From: Terriglobia bacterium
Lineage (GTDB): Bacteria; Acidobacteriota; Terriglobia; Bryobacterales; UBA6623
Direction of reading: 5' to 3'
Length of the DNA: 64,000 bases
NCBI GenBank assembly: GCA_009841225.1
Contig: VXMF01000056.1
Location: 51,125 to 115,124, forward strand
The position numbers and the translations under genes were made by a program. Shown here one piece after another: positions 1-9,559 of the stretch. The notes below the pieces were generated by a model, which saw nothing but the letters and a program-made list of their open reading frames with translations, did no database searches and was not told where the DNA came from. Each line of letters begins with the position of its first letter. Within the stretch, counting starts at the first letter, position 1.

Positions 1-7
1 CCGGGAA

Positions 8-544
8 GTGATTCCACGGCAGCTGACGTACTCGCGCGAGAGGTACATCCCGGAGCGGACCGAGTGGTACGTGGATGCCGCAGGCCAACTCGACTTGGCG
101 AAACTACTGGAGGCGTTCCAAGGGTACTTCCGGGAGAACGTGGAGCATTGGGTGGAGCACTTCGAATACAAGGAGGCAGGCCCTCAACTGCTGTTGCAAG
201 CGTACCTGCACCGGATCGTGAATGGGGGCGGGCGCGTGGAGCGGGAATACGGCTTGGGACGCGGGCGGACCGACTTGCTGGTGTTGTGGCCGCAGGGCGG
301 GCAGTGGGATCCGGCGCAGGTGACCAAGCATGTGATCGAGTGCAAGGTGGTGCGGCCGGGACAGGGCCAGGAGAGCGTGGTCCGGTCCGGGCTGGAGCAG
401 ACGAGTTGGTACATGGACAGGTGCGGAGCAGAGTCAGGGCACTTGGTGATCTTCGACAGGCGACCGGGCCAGTCGTGGGAAGAGCGTGTGTTCCGGAAGG
501 ATCCTGACCCGGGCGAGAGTCCGATCACGGTATGGGGGCTGTAG
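8..544 (+). CDS. C-terminal part of an AAA-ATPase/PD-(D/E)XK nuclease-like protein; probably starts upstream of the window
   Basis: ORF touching the window edge; 'GRGRTDLLVLWP...KHVIECKVV' resembles the D-x(n)-ExK core of the PDDEXK domain in DUF1703/AAA-ATPase-like proteins. Confidence 0.55.
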   Translation: MIPRQLTYSRERYIPERTEWYVDAAGQLDLAKLLEAFQGYFRENVEHWVEHFEYKEAGPQLLLQAYLHRIVNGGGRVEREYGLGRGRTDLLVLWPQGGQWDPAQVTKHVIECKVVRPGQGQESVVRSGLEQTSWYMDRCGAESGHLVIFDRRPGQSWEERVFRKDPDPGESPITVWGL

Positions 545-1022
545 TACGAACCTGACCCGGCTGAGACACTGGCAAGGAGGCAATGATGAAGCCGCATCAT
601 GCTCGCCAGACCACCGGAGACTCTGACGAATTGACACCGGACTAACCGGCAGTTTCGCTTTGGAGTGCCCCCTCCACGCTGCCAAGATCAACAGGAGTCC
701 AGCGGCCAAGGCGGCTCGGCACTAGTCTGATCGAAGATGCGACGGGTCGATCCATGAACAGCTCACAGCGATTTCACTGGCGCAAGGTCGCTTGTCAGCA
801 ACTTTGGTTGGAAGCTCCCTCGAAAGCTCCGTTGCACATTTTGGGCATGGGTTAGGTCACGATCTCCGTACCATCCATCGAAGACCCTGCTCGATTCTGC
901 TGCGAAAGAAGTCTTGGGTTCCAAAGCGGTCATCGCGCGAGACCCGACAGCAGGAGAATCGGATTGATCACCCCCTCTGTTCATTCGATCTGCACGGGAC
1001 ATGCGCCGTAAATAGACAGAAA

Positions 1023-1046
1023 GGGGGAGCGGTTGCCCGCTCCCCC
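1023..1046 (-). terminator. Rho-independent terminator downstream of the 1100-4576 ORF
   Basis: Perfect 10-bp inverted repeat GGGGGAGCGG-GCAA-CCGCTCCCCC followed by TTTCT on the minus strand. Confidence 0.75.
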
Positions 1047-1099
1047 CGGATGACCATGTCGCCACGCCACCTGTGGGTGGTCGACGACGCGGTGTGGTG

Positions 1100-4000
1100 C
1101 TACGGCAGATCTGCGCCGTATGCGCCGTTGATATTCCCCATGCTGTACCTGCCGAGCAAGCCCAGCGGGCCTTCTGCCGAAGATCCCACGAATGCTCCTT
1201 GGTGGTTGGTAATGCTCAAGGTGCCCGGGGTCACGCTGCGGTCCACGTAGTTGACGCTCACACTTCCAGATGTCTCCGCAAAGTCGACCAAGTCGTCATC
1301 TGCTGCAACCACCATCGCCACCGCGGGGAAGACGAGTTCCCGCACATCCTCGTCTGCATTCACGTAGAGGTCGCCGTTGGCATTCTGTAGATTGCTGATC
1401 ACCGTCTGGACCTGAGCGCCAATGGCGAGGTCTGTGCCGCCGGAATCTTGGAGTGCGTTCCACTCGACTCGCACGTCGACTTCGCCCTCGTAGCCTACGT
1501 TGCCTACGAACGCGACTGTCCTGCCTTGGTAATTCGCAGTGGCACCAGCCGGGTAGTTCGGCGAATTCCGCGAGGTGATCTTGGACGCGGACAGCGGGCT
1601 GTAAGCGAACGTGTCCATCTCTGCGTTATCCCAGCCGCCACTACGTTGCGCATCGCGGCTCCGCCTGACACGCCAAGCGCCGAAGCGCGTGTAGTCCGTA
1701 GTCCCGAACCAAGTCTTCACCTGCGAGTCCTTCTCCCCGAAGATATCGCCCGAACCCCTCGTCACGAAGGGCTGGTTGTTGTCCTCCCTCACGAAGAATC
1801 CGTCCTCGTCCGGATCCAGCGCCTCTTCCAAGTTGCTGGCACTGGACAGCGCGAGCAGGATATTGTCGATCTTGGACAGAGCGGTGTCCTTGTCGTAGCC
1901 TCCTCGTACGCTATGCGGTAGCCTTTCGGTGAAATCTGTGCCATCAGTACCTGGGTCTACGTGGGCTCGGTCCGGTTGGAACACGTACTCCAGCAGGGTC
2001 TGCTGCACCTCATGCCACAGGTCCCTCTGCTCATCCGGCACCAAGTCCGCGCTGATCAGAGTCGCCAGAGATTCGCGTAGCTGCTCGATCCTCGCCTTCG
2101 CCAAGGCGCGGTAGATGGCGCCGTTAGTGTTGTGCTCGGCAAACTCCTTGGCCTTCAGTGCAGTCAAGGCGATGTCGTAGGTCCGCGTCGCATCGTCCGT
2201 GGTCGTGTTGTCCTCGCTCCCATCGTCGAGACGGCCCCATGTCCATGTGGGATCGTTCAAGGTCGCCCCGGTGTTTACATCTCCACCGGCCTCCCAGCCG
2301 TACTTGGCAACTGTGATCTTGAGCATGCCGCTGCTCAGTTCGGTCTTGACGTAGTTGTTGGTATTGCCGTCATTTAAGTCAGCAGGTGCCGCTGACAGTA
2401 GCTTGGCCTCGATCGTAGTCACCTCGTCATCCGGCGTTGGCCGACCGACGGAGTCGTCCTCTGTCCTCATCGCGCCGTAGCCTGCTGCAAGGTAGTCGTT
2501 GCTGTCCGGGTTCTCCCCGACCGACCACGTGCCGACCGCTTCGCTTCCGGCTTGGTTGCCGCTTCCTCCCAAGAGTCTTCCGCTGAACGTCGCATCGACG
2601 GACTGCGGAATCGGGCTTCCCGCTCGACGCGCGAAAGTAACGCTCGCTCCTTCGCTAACCACAGTGGGATCTGACATGTCTCCACCCCAGACGCCGGCGT
2701 TAGTCATGGTCATTGTTGGCAGGACGATCGCCTCCACATCGCCGTACTGGTACTCCCAGGGGTCCCCACCGGCTGACGTCAGGCCTGTGATCAGTCCGCT
2801 GACTTTGCTGGTGGTGAACCGGACTTGAATGTCAATGTCTCCTGAGAAATGTGTTCCGGCACCGGAGATTGCGAGCGTCTTGCCCATGTACCTCGCAGTT
2901 CCCGTGGTTGTCTGCACGTAACGCGCCCGGGCCGTCTCGGCGGTGGTGCCGAACCCGAATGCGCCCAGCTCGCCCTTGCTGCCCTGCTGACCGTCTGTGG
3001 TGGCATCGTTATCGAAGACATGCTGCGCATCCGAAGTAGCGTTGTCGCGCTCCTTCTTCATGATCGCCCCGTAGCGGGTATTCCCGAGCATCCCGTAGGA
3101 CACCGACGCTTCCCATTTTGTGGCGTTGAAGATATCCGCCGCGGACTTGCCGTTCGTCGTCGCATTCTCAAGCACGCCGTCATCGGCTAGCGCAGTTCCG
3201 AGCAGATCCTCGGTTGACAATGCGGCGATCAGATCCTCGATTCGGCTCACTGCGTCGTCGTCGTCCGGTGAGACCGTGATTCCGGCGTCGCCGAATACAG
3301 CATCGAGCACCCCTTTGACATTCTTGCTGGCATTGCCGGTACCGGCGGTACCCCATTGTCGACTGACATGAAGGTCCCGGTCGGCTTCAGTTTCGAAGAC
3401 CGCGAGCAAGGCTTGGATATTGGCCTTGATCCCCTCCAGCTCCTCTTTGGCAGCGGCCACGAAGTTGGCACCCATCTGCTCCGACATGCCGTCCGGCAGC
3501 AGGTTGTTGAACGAGTACAGGTCGCCGCCCACTTTCAGCGCCGTCTTGGCCTCGTTCACGTCCTCGGTGTCGTCCTCGTCCCCGGGAATCGTCGGCAGTG
3601 CGCCGAGGCCGACCGTCTTGAAGTCCGTGTCGCCGTCAATGGCGACGTTGTCCAGCCGCGTGCCCATTAGGACTCCGTCCATCATCGTCACGCGGTAGGT
3701 CCCCTGCGACGTATCGATGTCTCCCATTCCGCTGGCGGGCAGTGTGGTGCCGTCGACGTCATACATGTCATCGGCCTCGCGCGTCATGGCCACCAAGCCC
3801 GTACCCTCGATCATCATCGACTCGGGCTCGAAGCGTGCCGACCAGATGCCGTCGGTGTACCACAGCGTGTACGTGTTGCCGTTGTCCGACATCACCTCGG
3901 AGCCGACTCCGACTCCCTCAGAGCCCAGCCACCAGGACATGTCCTCGGCCCGCACCAGCTCCACCGAGCCCTGCGTGCCCAAGGCCACCGTCACCATCAC

Positions 4001-4576
4001 CTTCTGGTACATGGCGCTCCACATGCCCTCGGAGTCCATCATCAGCGCGTACATGTTGCCGTTCGCCGCCGTGTAGACCGTGCCGTCCTTGACTTCCATC
4101 TCGCCGATCCACCAGGTCATGTCCTCGGCCTGCTTCACGGTCACCGTGCCGCCGAGCGCGCCCAGCATCACTTCCTGCATGGCCGCAACGTGCATCACGC
4201 CGATCGGAATGCCGTCCGGCGACAGCACCGCCGCGTAGACGTTGCCGTTCGCGGCCGTCACTGTCGTGTCGGCCGTGATCATCACCCACTCGCCGTTGAT
4301 CATCGCCGAGAAGGTCAGATCCTCGTTCCGGCGGACCTCGACCGTCGAGCCGGAGATCCCCAAGGGGATGCTCAGAGCCGGCGGCTGGACGTACTCGGCC
4401 ATGAACGTGCCGTCATCGCTTATCGTGACGGTGTAGGCGTTGCCGTTCTCGGCGGTGACGCTACCGGCACGACTAGCACAAGTATTGGAAGGCTGGGTGC
4501 TGACGGCACTTAGCCTGTGAACGCTCGGGTGACCAGCTACGACGCGGTTTGTGCGCAAGCTACGTAAGCGGGCCAA
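1100..4576 (-). CDS. Repeat + double TbpB-like barrel surface protein, headless copy A (no signal peptide; family homology only to about 4461)
   Basis: 1158-aa ORF; repeats 'LGISGSTVEVRRNEDLTF..NGNVYAAVLSPDG'; two C-terminal modules with 'TRFGAWRV..FAYSPL..ANYQGRTVAFVGNVGYEGEVDVRVEW..FVGSSAEGPLGLLGRY..GAYGADLP'; N-terminus starts inside a repeat. Confidence 0.75.
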   Translation of the reverse strand: MARLRSLRTNRVVAGHPSVHRLSAVSTQPSNTCASRAGSVTAENGNAYTVTISDDGTFMAEYVQPPALSIPLGISGSTVEVRRNEDLTFSAMINGEWVMITADTTVTAANGNVYAAVLSPDGIPIGVMHVAAMQEVMLGALGGTVTVKQAEDMTWWIGEMEVKDGTVYTAANGNMYALMMDSEGMWSAMYQKVMVTVALGTQGSVELVRAEDMSWWLGSEGVGVGSEVMSDNGNTYTLWYTDGIWSARFEPESMMIEGTGLVAMTREADDMYDVDGTTLPASGMGDIDTSQGTYRVTMMDGVLMGTRLDNVAIDGDTDFKTVGLGALPTIPGDEDDTEDVNEAKTALKVGGDLYSFNNLLPDGMSEQMGANFVAAAKEELEGIKANIQALLAVFETEADRDLHVSRQWGTAGTGNASKNVKGVLDAVFGDAGITVSPDDDDAVSRIEDLIAALSTEDLLGTALADDGVLENATTNGKSAADIFNATKWEASVSYGMLGNTRYGAIMKKERDNATSDAQHVFDNDATTDGQQGSKGELGAFGFGTTAETARARYVQTTTGTARYMGKTLAISGAGTHFSGDIDIQVRFTTSKVSGLITGLTSAGGDPWEYQYGDVEAIVLPTMTMTNAGVWGGDMSDPTVVSEGASVTFARRAGSPIPQSVDATFSGRLLGGSGNQAGSEAVGTWSVGENPDSNDYLAAGYGAMRTEDDSVGRPTPDDEVTTIEAKLLSAAPADLNDGNTNNYVKTELSSGMLKITVAKYGWEAGGDVNTGATLNDPTWTWGRLDDGSEDNTTTDDATRTYDIALTALKAKEFAEHNTNGAIYRALAKARIEQLRESLATLISADLVPDEQRDLWHEVQQTLLEYVFQPDRAHVDPGTDGTDFTERLPHSVRGGYDKDTALSKIDNILLALSSASNLEEALDPDEDGFFVREDNNQPFVTRGSGDIFGEKDSQVKTWFGTTDYTRFGAWRVRRSRDAQRSGGWDNAEMDTFAYSPLSASKITSRNSPNYPAGATANYQGRTVAFVGNVGYEGEVDVRVEWNALQDSGGTDLAIGAQVQTVISNLQNANGDLYVNADEDVRELVFPAVAMVVAADDDLVDFAETSGSVSVNYVDRSVTPGTLSITNHQGAFVGSSAEGPLGLLGRYSMGNINGAYGADLP
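3690..4461 (-). repeat. Array of protein repeats (about 4 plus a partial) encoded in headless copy A
   Basis: Recurrent 'V.LG..G.V...R.ED..W..G...V..NGN.Y.L...DG.W.A.F' units in translation. Confidence 0.65.
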
Positions 4577-4652
4577 GACAGCTAAGGCGGCCTCCGATCC
4601 GCCGAAGTTCGACTACTGGGGAGGGCAGTAAGCGGCTCCTCCTTAATTCGCT

Positions 4653-4904
4653 CTAGTCCACAACAGAGCGTGGCTCTTGACCACTCTGATCGAAGCTAAG
4701 AGGCATGACAATCGACTCGGTGCTAACCCGATGGATGATCGGACTTGCGGGCGTGCTGCGAAAGCCGAGCCGCTCATAGAGACGAGCTGTGGGAGTGCCG
4801 AGCCTGACCCTCAGGCTCACACACTCTTGAATTCGTGGGTACATTCGGTATGGTGAGATCGATGAGCGCAGAACTGATCGGCATCCTGAGCGTCGGTGTG
4901 GCAC
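4653..4904 (-). pseudogene. GNAT acetyltransferase C-terminal fragment
   Basis: 'VSLRVRLGTPTARLYERLGFRST' resembles the GNAT motif B/C 'L.V...N..A..LYE.LGF'; no complete domain. Confidence 0.4.
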
Positions 4905-5050
4905 TGGCCGGACTGGTCTTGCGACTGTCGGCGGGGATTGATGGGATAGAGGATCGGCTAGCTAGCGTCGAGCAGCGCTTGGCGCGAGTCGAAGGGCTGT
5001 TAGAAGGACTTGGCCTATCGGGTCGAGTCGTTCCAGCTACGGGAGACTGA
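4835..5050 (+). CDS. Small membrane protein with one TM helix and a coiled coil
   Basis: 71-aa ORF: hydrophobic 'LIGILSVGVALAGLVLRL' followed by heptad-like 'IEDRLASVEQRLARVEGLLEGL'. Confidence 0.45.
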   Translation: MGTFGMVRSMSAELIGILSVGVALAGLVLRLSAGIDGIEDRLASVEQRLARVEGLLEGLGLSGRVVPATGD

Positions 5051-5655
5051 GCACATCAGTGCAATTTCTGGTCCCATGAGGGATCCCGTCAACAGTCATT
5101 CCACCAAGGCGGACCCCGCAGCCGCGGAGAGTCGTCTGGAAGAATTCTTCAAGATCCAGACCTGCCACAGATGACAGCTAGCGGATTGCAGACCTAGCTA
5201 AGATTCGCCGTTGCTCGAGACCATAGGGAGACGGTCAGGTTTGCCTTGGAAGAGCTACAAAACATCCCGTTGATGTTGCCTTCCTCTCCAGTCTTGCCAA
5301 TGATCCGAACATATGCCACCTGACCATTGATAGGAACCATTTCCACGCTTTGCCCCAGAACAGCGAATTTCCAGCTTGCCTTTCTCGATAACAAGGGAAG
5401 TGGTCAAGCAGGACTCGTCCAATAACACTGACAAACGCGGTTTCACATTTCATCTGAGAACGCTAAGCAGCGAGTTTTCGTCATCGCCGCAAGCGACGAT
5501 CCCGGCCGGAATGGTGCTTCCCCTTCCCAGACTTTGCAAGACCATTTGGCGATCGAACTTCATTGTCAGAGTCAGAATCGCTCACAAGAGTAAACTCCTC
5601 CGTTGATTCCCCTTCCTCTGTCCATTCTCCGAAACCAACCCAACAATACGAAAAA

Positions 5656-5679
5656 GGGGGAGCGGTTGCCCGCTCCCCC
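5656..5679 (-). terminator. Rho-independent terminator downstream of the 5712-9188 ORF
   Basis: Same 24-nt hairpin GGGGGAGCGGGCAACCGCTCCCCC followed by TTTTT on the minus strand. Confidence 0.8.
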
Positions 5680-5711
5680 TGGCAGGTTGATTCTGACGAA
5701 TCTTGCCGAGT

Positions 5712-8700
5712 CTAGGGGACCTCGACGCCGAACGCACCGTAGATGTCCACACCGAGGTCGTCGGTATGACTCCCGTCGGGTGCAACACGACCGATCGTGT
5801 CGTCGGTCAATGTCCACGTTCCGATCGCGCCGAGCGGTCCGTCCACTCCCTGGCCCACGAACAGCGCCTTGACGCTGTTGGTGCCAGTTGCGTCGATGTC
5901 GGCCCCGGCGAGGGCGCGGCGGTACCGGACACCCGTGACGCTCGCTTCGCCGTAGGGGATGTTGCCGTCAGCATCCGCTGTGCCAGCTTCGCCGACGATC
6001 ATGTTGTTGGAGAAATCTCCCTGTCCGCCCACGATGATGTTCATTGTGGGGAACACGATATCCATGACCTCGTTGCCTGCCGCGGTTGCTACCGTGACAT
6101 CCGCGCTGCCGCCCTGCGACAGTGGATCGCCCACTGCGGACTGCAGGCCGCTGATCGTCAGCGCCATCGTGCCAACCGTGGTACCCGCGTTCACGTCGGC
6201 GGGAGTCCCCCAGCTGACGTCCACGCTGGCGGTGCCGTAGAGGATCACCGTGTTCTGGAGCGCAATCGTCTCGCCCGTGTAGGTCGCGCTGCCGTCCTGC
6301 GGGAAGCTCAGGTTCTGCAGCGTGCCGACATTCGTCGAATCCAGCGGGCTGTAGGCATACGTGCCGGGTCCGCCGTGCGGTCCGCGAATTACGTTCGCCA
6401 CATTGCCGTCGTTCCTCCGAGCGCTCGTCGTGCTCTCGCGCCGCCAGAAGCCGAAGCGCGTGTAGTCCGTCGTCCCCATGGCCGAGAACACCTTGTACTC
6501 CCGCTCGCCTCTCAGGTTGGCAATGGTCCGAGTGCTGACCTCGTTCCGCCTATCCGCGGCATCGTACATGCGGAAGTCTGCTTCATTCTCCCGTGCGTCC
6601 GTGGCGGGGTCGTCGGCCGTGCCGCTATCGTAGTGATCGAAGATCCCCGTTCCGTCCGGATCGAGGGCATCCTCCAACTTGGCGTTGCTAGACAGCGCGT
6701 CCAAGGCGCGGTTGATCAGGTCAATCGCATCCGCTTCGGAATCCAGCGCGGTGTAGGCGTCGGTCAGCTTCAGCGGCAGCAGTCCGCCGAAGAAGTTGAA
6801 CTGCACCGCGTCCTGCACTCTCACCCAAGCCATCTCCTCGGCAGTTTGCGTGTCGGCCGAGTTGAGGCCCTGCAGGGTTGACAGCAGGTCGCGCTCTCTC
6901 GTGAGTGTTGAGACAACGCCATCGATCCACTTCGGACCGTTCATCGCAATCTGCGCGCCGTTGTTCCCCGCTAGCGCCGCCAGGTCCCACTTGGCGGTGA
7001 TCAGAGTCTCATCGGCAGCTTCGCCGAGCGCTTGGTAGGTCGGGGCAGTCGCGCCGTCGCGGCCGGCCCAGCCGTACTTGCGCTGCTTCACCGTCAGCAT
7101 CCCGTCCGCGATCGACACGCTGGTCAGGTTCTCCGCCGCGTTGGCTTCGACGTTCGTGAACAGCATCGCGGTCGCCGCCGAGCCGTCGTCTCCGGAAGGC
7201 ACTGGCCGGGTCGCGTCCGCGACGTGCACCACGCCGAAGCCGCCCGTGATATAGCCCGAGCCATCCGGATCTCCGACAGACCACGTGCCGTTGGCCTCGC
7301 TCCCCGCGTCAGCGCCCTGGCCCAGCAGGATGCCCTTGAAGGTATTCATTTGGTTGTTGACGGGCCGCAGCAGCCCCGAGTTGGCGGTGTAGAAGATCGC
7401 GGCGTTTTGGCCCGTGCGGTCGTCGGCGCCAGTGGTCCACGTGGCGTTCCTCAGCAGGTCCGCGTCGTCCAGCACGATCCGGTCCACGTCCGCGAAGTTG
7501 TGCTGCCAAGGCAGCCCGTCGGCGTCCTCCAGCCCGCTCACCACGCCACTGACCGAGTTGGCCTTGAAGCGCACCTGGACATCCATCATGCCCGAGTAGG
7601 TATCGCCAGACGCGGTCACAGCCCGGGTCCCACCCGAGTAGCTGGCAATCCCCGTCAGCGAGACCGCTGCCGCGTCCGCGGACCGCAGGGTCTGCTGCAT
7701 CGTCGAGTACGAGAACGCCCCGTACTCGCTCGTGCTCGCGCCGGCCTTGGCGTTTCCGGACGTCTTCCGCAGCGCCGTGCCGTAGCGCGTGCTGCCGGTC
7801 ATGCCCATCGTCGCCGAAGCGCTCCACATTACGCGGTTGAACGCATCCGCCGCCGCGCCGGCGCCCAGCGCCTGGCTCTCGAACACCCCGTCGCCGTCCT
7901 CGGCCGTCGCCGCGACAAAAGCGTCCTCGCTCGACAGCGCGTCGAGGATGTCGTCGATTTCGTTGAGGATGTCCTCCTCCCGTGGCGGGGTCATCCTGAC
8001 GGCCGAAGTGGGATCGGTTTCAGCATCGCTGTCGGTACCGAAGATGTTGTCCAGCGCCATTTCGAGCTTGGTCCACTGGCCCCCGAGAATCCCGGTCTCC
8101 CCTTCAAGGTTGCTCGGCTTGGTGTCGAGGGCGAGCAGCGCGGCCACGTCGGCTCGGATCTTTTCGATCGCCTTCACGGCCTCGGCCACGAAGTTCGCGC
8201 CCTCGTCGCTCGCCATGCCGCTGCCCAGCAGGTCTCCTATCGAGAACATGCCCTCGCCGTCGTCTTCGGTGCCCGTCGTGATAAGGTACGTCCCCGCCTC
8301 GTTGGCCACCGTATCGCCGTCGTTGGTGCTCAGTCTCGGAATGGGCAACATGTTGGTCACATAGTGGTCGGTGTCGGGGTCGATGGCCGCGTCAAACCGC
8401 GCTCCCATCAGCATCCCGTCTTCCATCCAAATGTGATACATGGCACCGTCCACGGTGACGTCGCCCACGCCAGTCTCGGGCAGGGTGCTGCCGTTGACGT
8501 CGTACATGTCATCGGCCTCGCGGGTCATGGCCACCAGGCCCGTGCCCTCGATCATCATCGACTCGGGCTCGAAGCGCGCTGTCCACACGCCGTCGGTGTA
8601 CCACAGCGTGTACGTGTTGCCGTTGTCCGACATCACCTCGCTGCCTACGCCGACGCCCTCAGAGCCTAGCCACCAGGACATGTCCTCGGCCCGCACCAGC

Positions 8701-9188
8701 TCGATCGAGCCCTGCGTGCCCAGCGCCACCATTGCCGTCACCTTCACGTAGGTGGCGGTCCAATCGACGTGGTCGTCGTGCTCCATACTCGTCAGCACGT
8801 AGTCGTTGCCGTTCGCCGCCGTGTAGACCGTGCCGCTCTCGACGTGCATCTCGCCGATCCACCAGGTCATGTCCTCGGCCTGGGTCAGCGTCACCGTGCC
8901 GCCGAGCTCGCCCAGCATCACTTCCACCATCGCCGCCACGTGCATCACGCCGATCGGAACGCCCTCCGGCGACAGCACCGCCGCGTAGACGTTGCCGTTC
9001 TCGGCCATCACTGTCGTGTCGGCCGTGATCATCATCCACTCGCCGTCAATCATCGCCGAGAAGGTAAGGTCTTCATTCCGGCGGACTTGGACTGACGAGC
9101 CCGAAATCCCCAGAGGGATGCTCAGCGCCGGCGGCTGGACGTACTCGGCCGTGAACATGCCGTCGTCGCTGATCATCACCGTGTACAT
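5712..9188 (-). CDS. Repeat + double TbpB-like barrel surface protein, headless copy B (no signal peptide; open frame runs to about 9.25 kb)
   Basis: 1158-aa ORF paralogous to copy A; C-terminal 'TDYTRFGFWRRES..YAYSPLDSTNV..ATYTGETIALQNTVILYGTASVDVSW..FVGQGVDGPLGAIGTWTL..YGAFGVEVP'. Confidence 0.75.
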   Translation of the reverse strand: MYTVMISDDGMFTAEYVQPPALSIPLGISGSSVQVRRNEDLTFSAMIDGEWMMITADTTVMAENGNVYAAVLSPEGVPIGVMHVAAMVEVMLGELGGTVTLTQAEDMTWWIGEMHVESGTVYTAANGNDYVLTSMEHDDHVDWTATYVKVTAMVALGTQGSIELVRAEDMSWWLGSEGVGVGSEVMSDNGNTYTLWYTDGVWTARFEPESMMIEGTGLVAMTREADDMYDVNGSTLPETGVGDVTVDGAMYHIWMEDGMLMGARFDAAIDPDTDHYVTNMLPIPRLSTNDGDTVANEAGTYLITTGTEDDGEGMFSIGDLLGSGMASDEGANFVAEAVKAIEKIRADVAALLALDTKPSNLEGETGILGGQWTKLEMALDNIFGTDSDAETDPTSAVRMTPPREEDILNEIDDILDALSSEDAFVAATAEDGDGVFESQALGAGAAADAFNRVMWSASATMGMTGSTRYGTALRKTSGNAKAGASTSEYGAFSYSTMQQTLRSADAAAVSLTGIASYSGGTRAVTASGDTYSGMMDVQVRFKANSVSGVVSGLEDADGLPWQHNFADVDRIVLDDADLLRNATWTTGADDRTGQNAAIFYTANSGLLRPVNNQMNTFKGILLGQGADAGSEANGTWSVGDPDGSGYITGGFGVVHVADATRPVPSGDDGSAATAMLFTNVEANAAENLTSVSIADGMLTVKQRKYGWAGRDGATAPTYQALGEAADETLITAKWDLAALAGNNGAQIAMNGPKWIDGVVSTLTRERDLLSTLQGLNSADTQTAEEMAWVRVQDAVQFNFFGGLLPLKLTDAYTALDSEADAIDLINRALDALSSNAKLEDALDPDGTGIFDHYDSGTADDPATDARENEADFRMYDAADRRNEVSTRTIANLRGEREYKVFSAMGTTDYTRFGFWRRESTTSARRNDGNVANVIRGPHGGPGTYAYSPLDSTNVGTLQNLSFPQDGSATYTGETIALQNTVILYGTASVDVSWGTPADVNAGTTVGTMALTISGLQSAVGDPLSQGGSADVTVATAAGNEVMDIVFPTMNIIVGGQGDFSNNMIVGEAGTADADGNIPYGEASVTGVRYRRALAGADIDATGTNSVKALFVGQGVDGPLGAIGTWTLTDDTIGRVAPDGSHTDDLGVDIYGAFGVEVP

Positions 9189-9210
9189 GTTTCCGTTCTC
9201 GGCGGTAACG
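8420..9210 (-). repeat. Array of protein repeats encoded in headless copy B
   Basis: Same repeat units as copy A, nearly identical over long nucleotide stretches (8521-8720 vs 3780-3980). Confidence 0.65.
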
Positions 9211-9559
9211 GTGGATCTATGTTCGGCTGCAAGAAAACTATTTCTAAATATATAATGCTAAATTATTTACGAAATTCTCACAGTTCGAAGTCCATCACTG
9301 TGACATACAAAAAAGTGGTGACAAATCACTGCGTTATCTTCGAGTATCAGTGCCCCACTGCGTGCAGAACAGTGACCTTCAACGGGACGCTCCCAGCATT
9401 CGCGACGGCTGTTGCAGTGGGCCGATCGGCGAATAGTCGGATTCTGCGGTTCATCCCGATGGCCACCGCTCACCCAGCCGGCCACGAATCTCTGTACGGC
9501 GGCATCGAAATATGCTCTCGCCGACTGCAGGGCCGAGCCCCTAACAGCGAGGCAATCGT

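Noticed and set aside
4462-4576. First about 38 residues of the 1100-4576 ORF as a true N-terminus
   Set aside because: No signal peptide or family homology upstream of 'VTAENGN'; likely just an open frame past the breakpoint
4551-4632. Short plus-strand tail 'VRKLRKRAKTAKAASDPPKFDYWGGQ*'
   Set aside because: Could be the remnant of a gene but too short to assign
5703-6881. 392-aa plus-strand ORF
   Set aside because: Antisense to the headless copy B gene; low-complexity Arg/Ala/Val-rich translation typical of GC-rich shadow frames
7032-8669. 545-aa plus-strand ORF
   Set aside because: Shadow ORF antisense to copy B; no recognisable motif
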